Assembly: GCA_031551355.1 (NCBI GenBank)
Contig: JAVBNT010000019.1
Span: 1 to 34,854 of the forward strand
Length of the DNA: 34,854 nucleotides
Origin: JAVBNT01 sp031551355
GTDB lineage: Bacteria > Vulcanimicrobiota > CADAWZ01
Direction: 5' to 3'
Under the pieces are notes generated by a model. The model was not told the DNA's origin. It saw only the letters and a list, made by a program, of their open reading frames with translations, and made no database searches. Made by a program: the position numbers and the translations under genes. Positions 7,678 through 15,336 of this stretch are shown here, in pieces; within the stretch, counting starts at the first letter, position 1; each line of letters starts with the position of its first letter.

Positions 7678-9444
7678 ATGATTACTATTCATATCGACGG
7701 TAAGCCTTATCAGGTAGAACCGGGACAAACGATTATGCAGGCGGCTGATAAAGTCGGTTATCACATTCCAAGGCTCTGCTTCCACCCCAAGCTTTCAATT
7801 GAGGGAGCCTGCAGGGTATGTATCGTAGAGGTAGAGGGAATGAGAAGCTATGTTGCTTCCTGTGCCTATCCGGTATCCGAAGGAATGAAAGTCGTTACTA
7901 ATTCGGAAGAAATAAGAAAAGCCAGACGCGATATTATTGAGCTTATCCTCGACAATCATCCAATGGATTGCCATACATGCGAAAGAAGCTCCAACTGCGA
8001 ACTTCAGCGCCTTGCCAACTCTATGGGTATAAGAACGAGACACTTCCAGGGCGAACGCAAACGCTACGAGAAAGATCTCTCTTCATGTTCAATAATCCGC
8101 GATCCGGAAAAATGCGTCCTTTGCGGCAGATGCGTAAGAGTCTGTTCGGAGATTCAGAACATCCACAACCTAGACCACGCGAACAGGGGCTTCAAAACAG
8201 TTGTAATGCCGGCGTTTGATCAGCCGATGAGCGAAAGCGTCTGTTCCAACTGCGGTCAATGCATTAATGTATGCCCGACGGCAGCGTTTGTAGAGAAAAA
8301 CTATACTCAGGAACTGTTCGAAAAACTGCATGACCCGTCATATATTAAAGTAGCGCAGTTTGCGCCTTCGGTAAGGGCGGCAATCGGTGAAGCCTTCGGA
8401 TTGCCGGTAGGCACGTCAATGGAAAAACAGACCGTGGCCGCACTCAGAAAACTCGGTTTTGACTATGTGTTCGACACACAATTCTCCGCCGATTTGACAA
8501 TTATGGAGGAAGGACACGAGCTTTTGGCAAGACTTCAGGGCAAAGGCAAGCTGCCGATGATCACCTCATGCTCAGCAGCCTGGATGAAGTATGTAGAACA
8601 GTTCCATACGGATCTGCTTGACAATCTGTCCACCTGTAAATCACCGATGTCCATGCAGAGTGCGGTGGTAAAAACGTATATCGCGGAAAAAATGGGATGG
8701 GATCCCAAAAAGATCCTTTCAGTGGCAATGATGTGCTGCACGGCCAAGAAATATGAAGCCGCCCGCCCGGAATTGATGGTAAACGGCATGCCGGCAACGG
8801 ACATCGTCATTACCACTAGAGAAGGCGCCTGGATGTTCAAATCAATCGGTATTGATTTGCTTCACATAGAGGGCGAAGAGTTTGACCATCCGCTCGGAGA
8901 GTCCTCAGGAGCAGGAACCATTTTCGGCGTCACCGGCGGAGTTATGGAAGCGGCAATTAGAACCGCCTACGAAGTCTACACAGGCGAACAGCTGCCTTCA
9001 CTGGAGTTTGAAAAAATAAGAGGTTTCGAACACATCAAAGAAACCAAGGTTATGCTTAAGGGAACAGAATTAAGAGCCGCAGTCGCTCATGGCCTCGGAG
9101 CTGCCAACGAACTTCTGAGAAGGGCCAAGGAAGATCCGGACAGATATCACTTTATTGAGATAATGGGATGTCCCGGAGGATGTATCGGAGGAGGCGGTCA
9201 GCCTTACGCCGGCAGCGATTCCGTGCCGCTGGATGAAGAAAACCTCAAAAAGAGAGCAGAGGCGCTTTACGGCCTTGACAGACACAAACAGATCCGCAAA
9301 TCACATGAGAATCCGGACATACAGAAACTCTATAAGGAATTTCTGGGGCATCCGCTGTCGGAAAAGTCACATGAACTTCTCCATACCCATTATAAACCCC
9401 ACCAGCCAACCGGTATAATTCCCGCAGAACTGAAAATAAAATAA
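7678..9444 (+). CDS. hndD: [FeFe]-hydrogenase catalytic subunit (HndD/HydA)
   Basis: This 588-residue protein is the H2-forming or H2-oxidising subunit. It has an N-terminal plant-type [2Fe-2S] domain, the His-Cys [4Fe-4S] motif HTCERSSNCELQ (about residues 100-111), two [4Fe-4S] motifs (CVLCGRCVRVC and CSNCGQCINVCP), the H-cluster domain, and a C-terminal small-subunit-like region. The H-cluster loops are L1 TSCSAAW (296-302), L2 MMCCTAKKYE (351-360) and L3 EIMGCPGGCIGGGGQP (Cys498 and Cys502). L1 and L2 depart from the usual TSCCPxW and MPCxxKxxE: the prolines are Ala and Cys, and the second Cys of L1 is Ser. The gene lies between hndC and hndA in one operon. The enzyme is cytosolic, since no Tat signal is present. 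Confidence 0.95.
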   Translation: MITIHIDGKPYQVEPGQTIMQAADKVGYHIPRLCFHPKLSIEGACRVCIVEVEGMRSYVASCAYPVSEGMKVVTNSEEIRKARRDIIELILDNHPMDCHTCERSSNCELQRLANSMGIRTRHFQGERKRYEKDLSSCSIIRDPEKCVLCGRCVRVCSEIQNIHNLDHANRGFKTVVMPAFDQPMSESVCSNCGQCINVCPTAAFVEKNYTQELFEKLHDPSYIKVAQFAPSVRAAIGEAFGLPVGTSMEKQTVAALRKLGFDYVFDTQFSADLTIMEEGHELLARLQGKGKLPMITSCSAAWMKYVEQFHTDLLDNLSTCKSPMSMQSAVVKTYIAEKMGWDPKKILSVAMMCCTAKKYEAARPELMVNGMPATDIVITTREGAWMFKSIGIDLLHIEGEEFDHPLGESSGAGTIFGVTGGVMEAAIRTAYEVYTGEQLPSLEFEKIRGFEHIKETKVMLKGTELRAAVAHGLGAANELLRRAKEDPDRYHFIEIMGCPGGCIGGGGQPYAGSDSVPLDEENLKKRAEALYGLDRHKQIRKSHENPDIQKLYKEFLGHPLSEKSHELLHTHYKPHQPTGIIPAELKIK

Positions 9445-9462
9445 GGAGAGAATATAACCACT

Positions 9463-9957
9463 ATGAGCAAGCTTGTTGTTGATGAAAAACTTGACGAACT
9501 CAAAAGTTTTATAAAAAACATTAAGGGCAACGACAATCCCGAATCATACCTTATAGCCACGCTTCATAAAGCTCAGGAGCTTTACGGTTTTCTGGATAAG
9601 GATGTTATGGATGTAATTGCCCATGAACTGAAAATACCGACCGCCCATATATGGGGAGTTGCCACATTTTACCATTATTTCAAACTTATACCGCAGGGCA
9701 AACATACCGTTTCCGTTTGTATGGGAACGGCATGCTATGTCAAGGGTGCTGCCGAAATACTGCAGACCCTGAAGGATGTTCTTAAAGTTGAAGTAGGTCA
9801 GACCTCGGAAGACGGCGTCTTTACGCTTCAGGAAGCGAGATGCCTGGGAGCCTGCGGACTGGCACCGGTAATGATGATCGACGACAAAATCTACGGCAAT
9901 CTTACGCCGAAGAAAACGCGTGAAGTTCTTGAAGCCATCAGAAAAGCTGAAAAATAG
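9463..9957 (+). CDS. hndA: NuoE-like [2Fe-2S] subunit of Hnd hydrogenase (HndA/HydC)
   Basis: This 164-residue NuoE-family protein has an N-terminal helical region with IWGVATFYHYF (about residues 63-73) and a thioredoxin-fold cluster domain with all four ligands: CMGTAC (about 86-91) and CLGACGLAP (about 127-135). In Hnd and HydABC complexes this subunit passes electrons between the flavin subunit and the cluster chain of the hydrogenase. It starts 18 bp after hndD and is followed by a strong terminator, so it closes the operon. The gene order B-C-D-A differs from the A-B-C-D order of the Desulfovibrio operon. Confidence 0.95.
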   Translation: MSKLVVDEKLDELKSFIKNIKGNDNPESYLIATLHKAQELYGFLDKDVMDVIAHELKIPTAHIWGVATFYHYFKLIPQGKHTVSVCMGTACYVKGAAEILQTLKDVLKVEVGQTSEDGVFTLQEARCLGACGLAPVMMIDDKIYGNLTPKKTREVLEAIRKAEK

Positions 9958-9980
9958 GGATTAAGTAAATCTCTGTCACG

Positions 9981-10023
9981 AAAAAACCGCTTGAATTTAT
10001 TAAAGAATTCGAGCGGTTTTTTT
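9981..10023 (+). terminator. Rho-independent terminator of the hnd operon
   Basis: AAAAAACCGCTTGAATT pairs with AATTCGAGCGG plus a T-run (10006-10023), with one G-T wobble in the stem. The long T-tract follows directly. It begins 24 bp after the hndA stop codon. Confidence 0.9.
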
Positions 10024-10171
10024 ATGTAACTCTTACAAATATTTTTAGATTATAAAATATACCATATTATAATTTATTACCGATTGGAGTGTATTATAAA
10101 GTTTGCAATTTTGATAAAAGACAGTAAAATTATTCAAATTACAAGGGCTTTTATGAGCGCTTTTTTTATAA

Positions 10172-10230
10172 ATTTTTACAATATTGCAGTAAATTGTAAA
10201 AATGTTAATAAAATGGCCATAAATGTTAAT
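10172..10230. promoter_or_regulatory. Operator-like inverted repeat, direct repeats and palindrome upstream of the small unknown operon
   Basis: ATTTTTACAAT (10172-10182) and ATTGTAAAAAT (10193-10203) form a perfect 11-bp inverted repeat around a 10-bp spacer. AAATGTTAAT occurs at 10200-10209 and again at 10221-10230, exactly 21 bp apart, with the palindrome ATGGCCAT (10213-10220) between them. The second direct repeat touches the -35 box at 10230. This arrangement looks like binding sites for a regulator, which is inference. No gene is seen elsewhere in 10024-10321. Confidence 0.5.
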
Positions 10231-10259
10231 TGACTGTGACGTTTTCAGTATGATATAAT
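10230..10259 (+). promoter_or_regulatory. Strong sigma-70-type promoter
   Basis: TTGACT at 10230-10235 and TATAAT at 10254-10259 are separated by 18 bp, and TG at 10251-10252 gives an extended -10. It is one of the best promoters in the window and drives the two small genes that follow. Confidence 0.8.
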
Positions 10260-10321
10260 TTTTCTAACAAGATCGTATTACAAACGTTTTACGGTCAAAA
10301 ATATTCAGGAGGTGTTTAATA

Positions 10322-10663
10322 ATGAGTTTTATCAGTTCCGCATTCAGCGCGGTAAAATCATTTGCTCCAACTGCAATCAATGCAGTGAAAGATTTCGCAA
10401 AATCGCCAGAAGGACTTCAAGCCCTGGGGGATGCCGCTTCCAATGTTCTCGGAGGCAGTGGTGGCGCACAGAATTCTCAAAACGATACAGCTATCAAATT
10501 GGCTGAAATGCAACGCGATTCAATTAAAAGTCAATTTGAACATCAGAAAAAAATGAACGAAATGATGATTGAATCAGTAAAAATTAAAGACAAAAACAAT
10601 CAAAAAGATAAAGTATCATTAAGCGATGCTGCAACTCAGGAGATGGAGGGCGGCGACGAATGA
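10322..10663 (+). CDS. Unknown 113-aa protein, amphipathic N-terminus and charged helical C-terminus
   Basis: I do not recognise this protein. Residues 1-25 (MSFISSAFSAVKSFAPTAIN onward) can form an amphipathic helix rich in Ala, Phe and Ser. A small Gly/Ser/Asn-rich linker follows at about 39-58. Residues about 59-95 (starting NDTAIKLAEMQRDSIK) are strongly helical and charged, with coiled-coil character. There is no signal peptide and no Cys. AGGAGGT at 10307-10313, eight bases before the ATG, makes translation strong. It overlaps the next gene by the sequence ATGA, so translation is coupled. Phage structural peptide, secreted bacteriocin-like peptide or membrane-associated adaptor are all possible; none is supported by a motif. 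Confidence 0.75.
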   Translation: MSFISSAFSAVKSFAPTAINAVKDFAKSPEGLQALGDAASNVLGGSGGAQNSQNDTAIKLAEMQRDSIKSQFEHQKKMNEMMIESVKIKDKNNQKDKVSLSDAATQEMEGGDE

Positions 10664-10833
10664 ACACCACCGGGTCAATAAGTTGCGGTATAAATACCTC
10701 AGAAATGAATAACACAACCAAACGTTCTTTGGCTGCAAAAATTGCCGAGGCGCAGGAACCGGCAATACAGGATACCGTAACTCTCACAAGAGGAGACACA
10801 CCGGATAATTATCCTTCATACGGAAAAGTATAA
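10660..10833 (+). CDS. Unknown 57-aa protein translationally coupled to the preceding gene
   Basis: The ATG at 10660 overlaps the stop codon of the upstream gene (ATGA), and GGAGGGCGG just before it can act as a ribosome site. The product starts MNTTGSISCGINTSEMNN, has a short helical centre (KRSLAAKIAEAQEPAIQD) and ends with a polar tail (RGDTPDNYPSYGKV). I know no family with this sequence. A terminator follows 22 bp after the stop, so the two small genes form a complete unit. The coupling suggests that the two proteins are made in fixed ratio and may bind each other, which is inference. Confidence 0.6.
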   Translation: MNTTGSISCGINTSEMNNTTKRSLAAKIAEAQEPAIQDTVTLTRGDTPDNYPSYGKV

Positions 10834-10854
10834 AATCTCCTGAAATATTCTGTT

Positions 10855-10893
10855 AATAAACCTTCGTGTCGTTACACGAGGGTTTATTTTTTT
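10855..10893 (+). terminator. Rho-independent terminator of the small operon
   Basis: AATAAACCTTCGTGT (10855-10869) pairs with ACACGAGGGTTTATT (10874-10888), loop CGTT, one G-T wobble, followed by a run of T. Confidence 0.9.
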
Positions 10894-10975
10894 ATTTCTT
10901 GTATCAATAAGCGGTTGTAAACCGTATTTATAAAAATATTACAGTTCAGTATTTTGAAGGACTAGAGCAGTTATT

Positions 10976-11335
10976 TCAGTCTTTTACGGCCCGCATAGAG
11001 CAATCCGGCTCAACCCCCTCTTCTTTCAGCACCCCCGTCCCCCAATCATACATGGCTTCCAATATCGGCCGCAGGCTGAGGCCTTTCTCTGTAAGAGAAT
11101 ATTCAACCTTGGGAGGGACAACAGGATAAACAGTGCGTATCAGCAGCCCATCAGCCTCCAGCTCACGCAGTTGCTGGGTCAGCATTTTTGAAGTCGCATC
11201 AGGCACAGTTTTTTTCAACTCGGAGAACCTTAGCGTTTTACCGGTCAATTGCCAGAGAATGATCGCCTTATACTTCCCTCCTATCAACCGGATTGTAGCG
11301 GCTACAGGACAATTATAAGTTATTTTTTTCATCAT
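10976..11335 (-). CDS. HxlR-family winged-helix transcriptional regulator
   Basis: This 119-residue protein has the standard HxlR fold. The N-terminal Cys in NCPVAATIRLIGGKYKA is conserved in redox- or electrophile-sensing members such as HypR. The helix-turn-helix runs through RFSELKKTVPDATSKMLTQQ (about residues 37-56), and the wing follows at PPKVEYSLTEKG. AAGGAGG lies a few bases before two consecutive ATGs (11335 and 11332); the first is taken here, and a GTG at 11341 would overlap the ribosome site. It is divergent from the copper-type ATPase gene across a 139-bp gap. It likely controls that gene and itself, which is inference. HxlR members do not usually control copper pumps; CsoR or CueR would be expected. 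Confidence 0.85.
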   Translation of the reverse strand: MMKKITYNCPVAATIRLIGGKYKAIILWQLTGKTLRFSELKKTVPDATSKMLTQQLRELEADGLLIRTVYPVVPPKVEYSLTEKGLSLRPILEAMYDWGTGVLKEEGVEPDCSMRAVKD

Positions 11336-11369
11336 ACCCACCTCCTTATTTCAAAAGTATCTTTTTAGA

Positions 11370-11422
11370 CACTATATTACAAAATAGTGCATTCTTGCCA
11401 AATAAATATCAAGTGTTACAAT
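11370..11422. promoter_or_regulatory. Divergent promoters with a shared -35 region and a candidate operator
   Basis: On the plus strand TTGCCA (11395-11400) and TACAAT (11417-11422), spacer 16, precede the P-ATPase gene. On the minus strand TTGGCA (bases 11401-11396) and TAATAT (bases 11379-11374), spacer 16, precede the HxlR gene. The two -35 boxes occupy the same seven bases, TTGCCAA. The inverted repeat CACTAT-N8-ATAGTG (11370-11389) covers the -10 and spacer of the HxlR promoter and is a good candidate operator for autoregulation. Confidence 0.55.
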
Positions 11423-11474
11423 AATACTATAGAGCAAAACTAAAGTCAAACTCAATCACGGGAAGGTGATTTAT

Positions 11475-13754
11475 ATGAAAAAATATTTATTCGATATCAA
11501 GGGCCTGAACTGCTCCGCCTGTTCCTCCAAGGTTGAAAAAGGCCTCTCAGGACTCAACGGAATATCCGCGGTCAACGTCAATTTACTGACATCCTCAATG
11601 TCGGTGTCATTCAATGAAGAGCTGATTACCGGCAGTAAAATAATAGACACAGTTAAAAAAATGGGATATGATGCTTCACTGAAAACAGCCGCAGGTAAAG
11701 GAGCGGCTATCAATACCGGCAGCATCTCCGAACTCGAAGCGGTAAAAAAGCGGCTTAATACTTCAATTGCTTTTACCATACCTATTTCATACATCTCAAT
11801 GGGGACTATGAACGGCTGGCCGTTGCCGGAATCTCTGTCCGGAGCAGTAAATGCGCTGACTTTGCTTTTACTTACATTGCCGGTTGTTTATGTCAACCGC
11901 AGTTACTTTACCGGCGGATTAAAAAATCTGTTTAAACTATCACCAAATATGGACTCTCTGATCGCCATTGGCTCAGGCTCCGCTTTTTTATACGGCATAT
12001 ACACCGTATACAGTTTATGGTACCGACACGGCAATATCCACCCCGAGCACAACGGCTCTATAAATTTATACCTTGAATCAACGGCCATGATTTTAACCCT
12101 GATTACATTGGGAAAATTCCTTGAGTTACTTGCAAAAGGCCGGACTTCGAAAGCAATAACCGGATTAATCAATCTGGTTCCGCAAACCGCGACCGTAATA
12201 CGCGGAGGCAAAGAGTATAAAATATCCGTAGAAGAACTCGTTACAGGCGACACACTGATCGTCAAAACCGGAGATTCAATACCTGCAGACGGAGTTCTCA
12301 CCGACGGATATTCATCTGTGGACGAATCCGCCATAACCGGAGAAAGCGTGCCTGTCGAAAAAATAAAAGGCGATAAAGTTACAGGCGGAACAATAAATCT
12401 ATCCGGCTTTTTCAAAATGGAAGTAAAGGCAACAGGCAGCGATACGGCATTGGCAAAAATAATCCGTATCGTAGAGGAAGCAACTTCAACCAAAGCTCCG
12501 ATAGCAAAACTTGCCGACAAGGTAAGTGCCGTATTTGTTCCCACTGTGCTCGCAATCGCTATTATCACAGCAGTAACCTGGACCTTGCTGGGATACAATT
12601 GGGAATTTACAATGACGGCTGCAATATCGGTACTAATAATTTCCTGTCCCTGTGCACTTGGTCTGGCAACGCCCACTGCCATAATGGCAGGAATGGGAAA
12701 AGCGGCGGCAAACGGAATCCTGATAAAGTCGGCACAGGCTCTTGAAACGCTGCAAAGCGCCGATGTCGTTGTCCTCGACAAAACAGGAACCGTCACCTAC
12801 GGAAATCCCGCGGTAACCGACATTATTGCCGATACGGGAGACAGGGACGAGCTTTTGCAGTATGCATCGGCAATTGAAAAAATGTCCGGACATCCATTTG
12901 CGGACGCAATCGTTAAGTATGCCGTAAAAACAAACACCACCCCCAAAAAAATCACCGGATACCGGGAAATTCCCGGGCAGGGGCTAACAGGCATTATTGA
13001 CGGTGAGACTGTTTGGGCGGGAAACATAATACTTATGAAAGAAAAAGGAATAGCCACCACTGCCTATGAGACAATTGAAAAATCCCTTTCCTCAGAGGGT
13101 AAAACGGTCCTATACTTTTCTAGAAATCAAAAACTGCTCGGAGTTATAGCTCTGTCCGACACCGTAAAACCAACAAGCAAGGAAGCTGTTGCCGGGCTTA
13201 CCGGTATGGGTCTTGAGGTAATAATGCTGACCGGGGACAATAAACGGACGGCGGAAGCTATACGCGGGCAAGCAGGAATCAGTAAGTCAATTGCCGGAGT
13301 CACTCCAGAGGAGAAACTGCAACAGATAAAAAGACTAAGGCTCGGCGGGAAAAAAGTTATAATGGTCGGAGACGGTATCAATGATGCTCCAGCTCTGGTT
13401 GAGGCAGATGTCGGCATTGCTATCGGAGCCGGAACCGACATCGCAATTGAAACAGCAGATATCGTTCTTATAAAAAGTGATCTTAACGATATTGCCGACT
13501 CTATAAGACTGAGCAAATCAGTTATGAGAAACATCAAACAAAATCTGTTTCTGGCATTTATCTATAACGTCATTTGCATTCCTGTCGCTGCCGGAGCATT
13601 TTACTCCTTTACCGGCTGGATGCTCAACCCCATGATTGCTGCCGGAGCAATGAGTTTAAGTTCTCTGTCAGTCATTGCCAACGCGCTCCGTCTCAATCTA
13701 TTTCAGGTAAAACAACTAAGCCACAAAAACCGGGAGTTTGGTCTCCCCGCCTGA
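11475..13754 (+). CDS. copA: Copper(I)-translocating P1B-type ATPase
   Basis: The protein exports Cu(I) from the cytosol using ATP. It has one N-terminal heavy-metal-associated domain with LNCSAC (Cys13 and Cys16), the membrane metal site CPC (391-393) in SCPCALGLATPTA, the phosphorylation site DKTGTVT (Asp435), SGHPFADA with the P1B-specific HP pair, and GDGINDAPAL. The last two membrane segments carry the copper-type signatures YN (FIYNVICIP) and M-x-x-S-S (MSLSSLSVIANALRL). The ATG at 11475 is preferred, since GGAAGGTGA lies just upstream; a GTG at 11466 overlaps that ribosome site. Length is about 759 residues, normal for CopA. A CopZ chaperone gene is not seen next to it. Confidence 0.92.
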   Translation: MKKYLFDIKGLNCSACSSKVEKGLSGLNGISAVNVNLLTSSMSVSFNEELITGSKIIDTVKKMGYDASLKTAAGKGAAINTGSISELEAVKKRLNTSIAFTIPISYISMGTMNGWPLPESLSGAVNALTLLLLTLPVVYVNRSYFTGGLKNLFKLSPNMDSLIAIGSGSAFLYGIYTVYSLWYRHGNIHPEHNGSINLYLESTAMILTLITLGKFLELLAKGRTSKAITGLINLVPQTATVIRGGKEYKISVEELVTGDTLIVKTGDSIPADGVLTDGYSSVDESAITGESVPVEKIKGDKVTGGTINLSGFFKMEVKATGSDTALAKIIRIVEEATSTKAPIAKLADKVSAVFVPTVLAIAIITAVTWTLLGYNWEFTMTAAISVLIISCPCALGLATPTAIMAGMGKAAANGILIKSAQALETLQSADVVVLDKTGTVTYGNPAVTDIIADTGDRDELLQYASAIEKMSGHPFADAIVKYAVKTNTTPKKITGYREIPGQGLTGIIDGETVWAGNIILMKEKGIATTAYETIEKSLSSEGKTVLYFSRNQKLLGVIALSDTVKPTSKEAVAGLTGMGLEVIMLTGDNKRTAEAIRGQAGISKSIAGVTPEEKLQQIKRLRLGGKKVIMVGDGINDAPALVEADVGIAIGAGTDIAIETADIVLIKSDLNDIADSIRLSKSVMRNIKQNLFLAFIYNVICIPVAAGAFYSFTGWMLNPMIAAGAMSLSSLSVIANALRLNLFQVKQLSHKNREFGLPA

Positions 13755-13881
13755 ATAATGCTTTTTAAAGTCCGGGAGCAGCCGTTAAAAACGGAAAAAG
13801 CCGTCTGTCCAACAGAAGCTGTCACCGAACAGGCTTTGGGCGTATAAAGGTTTTTGGAATTTTCTGGCAAAATAATAACAA

Positions 13882-15318
13882 ATGCATACAGGGCTTTCAA
13901 AAAAAGAAATATTCTTTTATTCAGGTTCAATATTTTTGGGTATTTTGCTCATTGCTTTCGTAACACCGCACCTTGGCCTTTACTTCAAAGATGCTTCGGG
14001 AACAAAGACATTGAACACCCATCTGCTGCTGTTTATGCTCACGGCAACGGCAATATGTTATGTTCTTCATTTCAGAAAAATGGCTCTGTGGATTGTCGGA
14101 GTTAAGCTGAAAAAAGGCAGCACCGGAACGACGAGATGGATAATGGACGACGTCATAGCCTATGCTGCCCTATTCATACAGGGAACAGCAGCAGCAGCCT
14201 GGATTGTCGCCGCAGCATCTTTTGCTTTTCAGGTATACCTTTTATCCGATGCACTTATTCACAGATTCCAGACAGGGAAAAAACTGAAAGAAAAAGATGA
14301 AAAGCTGCCGCCTTTTCCTGTCGGCCAGATTTTATATGCTTTCACAAATCCATTCAACAAAATAATAATGCTAGTCCCGGCCGGATTGTTCTACGAGTTT
14401 ATAAACGGACACGGAACCGAATTATGCTCCAACAGGAATATAATCGCCGTCGCCTGCATGCTACTGATTTATTTTTCAATCGCCTGCATACTCAGCAGCG
14501 TAACAATAGTTTTAAGGCAAAGAAGGCCGATATCTGATTTAAACTCCATATTTATGGATCATTACTCGGAAATCACCACATATATCCTTATGCTTTGCCC
14601 TCTGGGGCTGTTGATAGCACTCATGTATACAAAGGAACCGATAGGACTCATCCTGTTGTTTATACCGGTAATTGCTATGCACAAGGCGATGAAGAATATT
14701 GAAATAGTCTTTAACGAATATAAAGAATTTCTCTATTCCCTGGCATATGCAATAGATGCCAGAGATCACTACACCTACGGTCATTCGGAAAGGGTTGCCA
14801 GATACTCGGCGGCAATTGCCGGCTATATGAAGCTGCCGGCGAAACAAGTGGAAGATATTGAAAAAGCCGGAAAAATACATGACTTAGGAAAAATAATAAT
14901 CCCGGACAATATATTACATAAACCCGGAAAACTTGATGATGATGAGTATTCAATAATGAAAACACATATCAATACATTAAAAATACATTTCGAAGACAAA
15001 AAGCGGCTCTCAGAAGCACTTCCTATTGAAATAGCATCAAGTCACCACGAAAGATTTGACGGCAAAGGATACATTATAGGAAAAAAAGGCAGTGATATCC
15101 CCCTCGGCGGACGCATACTTTGTGTGGCCGACGTTTTTGATGCTCTGACGACAGACAGGCCCTACAGAAAAGGAATGGCTCCGGAAATAGCACTAAGTTA
15201 CATAAAAGACGGAAGCGGAACTCATTTCGATCCGCAAATAGTTGATATCTTCGACAGGATGTGCAGAGACGGAATCATCAAAAAACTTATGAACGAAAGT
15301 CCCGAGCAAACATATTAA
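13882..15318 (+). CDS. Membrane-anchored HD-GYP domain protein (probable cyclic-di-nucleotide phosphodiesterase)
   Basis: This 478-residue protein has about seven to eight hydrophobic segments in its first 290 residues and a C-terminal HD-GYP domain. The catalytic residues are visible: H(S)ERVARYS near residue 300, H333-D334-L-G-K, H388-H389-E390, and DGKGYIIGKKG, where the name-giving GYP is G396-Y397-I398. VADVFDALTTDRPYRKGM completes the motif. Active members degrade cyclic di-GMP or related signals; the Pro to Ile change is seen in some family members and does not touch metal ligands. No clear ribosome site precedes the ATG, and the membrane part matches no sensor domain that I can name. 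The exbB and exbD genes follow after 18 bp, so it may be transcribed with them. Confidence 0.85.
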   Translation: MHTGLSKKEIFFYSGSIFLGILLIAFVTPHLGLYFKDASGTKTLNTHLLLFMLTATAICYVLHFRKMALWIVGVKLKKGSTGTTRWIMDDVIAYAALFIQGTAAAAWIVAAASFAFQVYLLSDALIHRFQTGKKLKEKDEKLPPFPVGQILYAFTNPFNKIIMLVPAGLFYEFINGHGTELCSNRNIIAVACMLLIYFSIACILSSVTIVLRQRRPISDLNSIFMDHYSEITTYILMLCPLGLLIALMYTKEPIGLILLFIPVIAMHKAMKNIEIVFNEYKEFLYSLAYAIDARDHYTYGHSERVARYSAAIAGYMKLPAKQVEDIEKAGKIHDLGKIIIPDNILHKPGKLDDDEYSIMKTHINTLKIHFEDKKRLSEALPIEIASSHHERFDGKGYIIGKKGSDIPLGGRILCVADVFDALTTDRPYRKGMAPEIALSYIKDGSGTHFDPQIVDIFDRMCRDGIIKKLMNESPEQTY

Positions 15319-15336
15319 CAAACGGAGAATAAAAAA

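Noticed and set aside
6679..7785. Long open frame (368 codons) on the minus strand
   Set aside because: It lies wholly opposite the strongly supported hndC gene and the start of hndD. Its translation shows no domain, and such antisense frames arise from codon bias.
11903..12796. Open frame of 297 codons on the minus strand
   Set aside because: It is opposite copA, whose motifs are complete; the antisense product is a low-complexity Ser/Ile/Pro/Val sequence.
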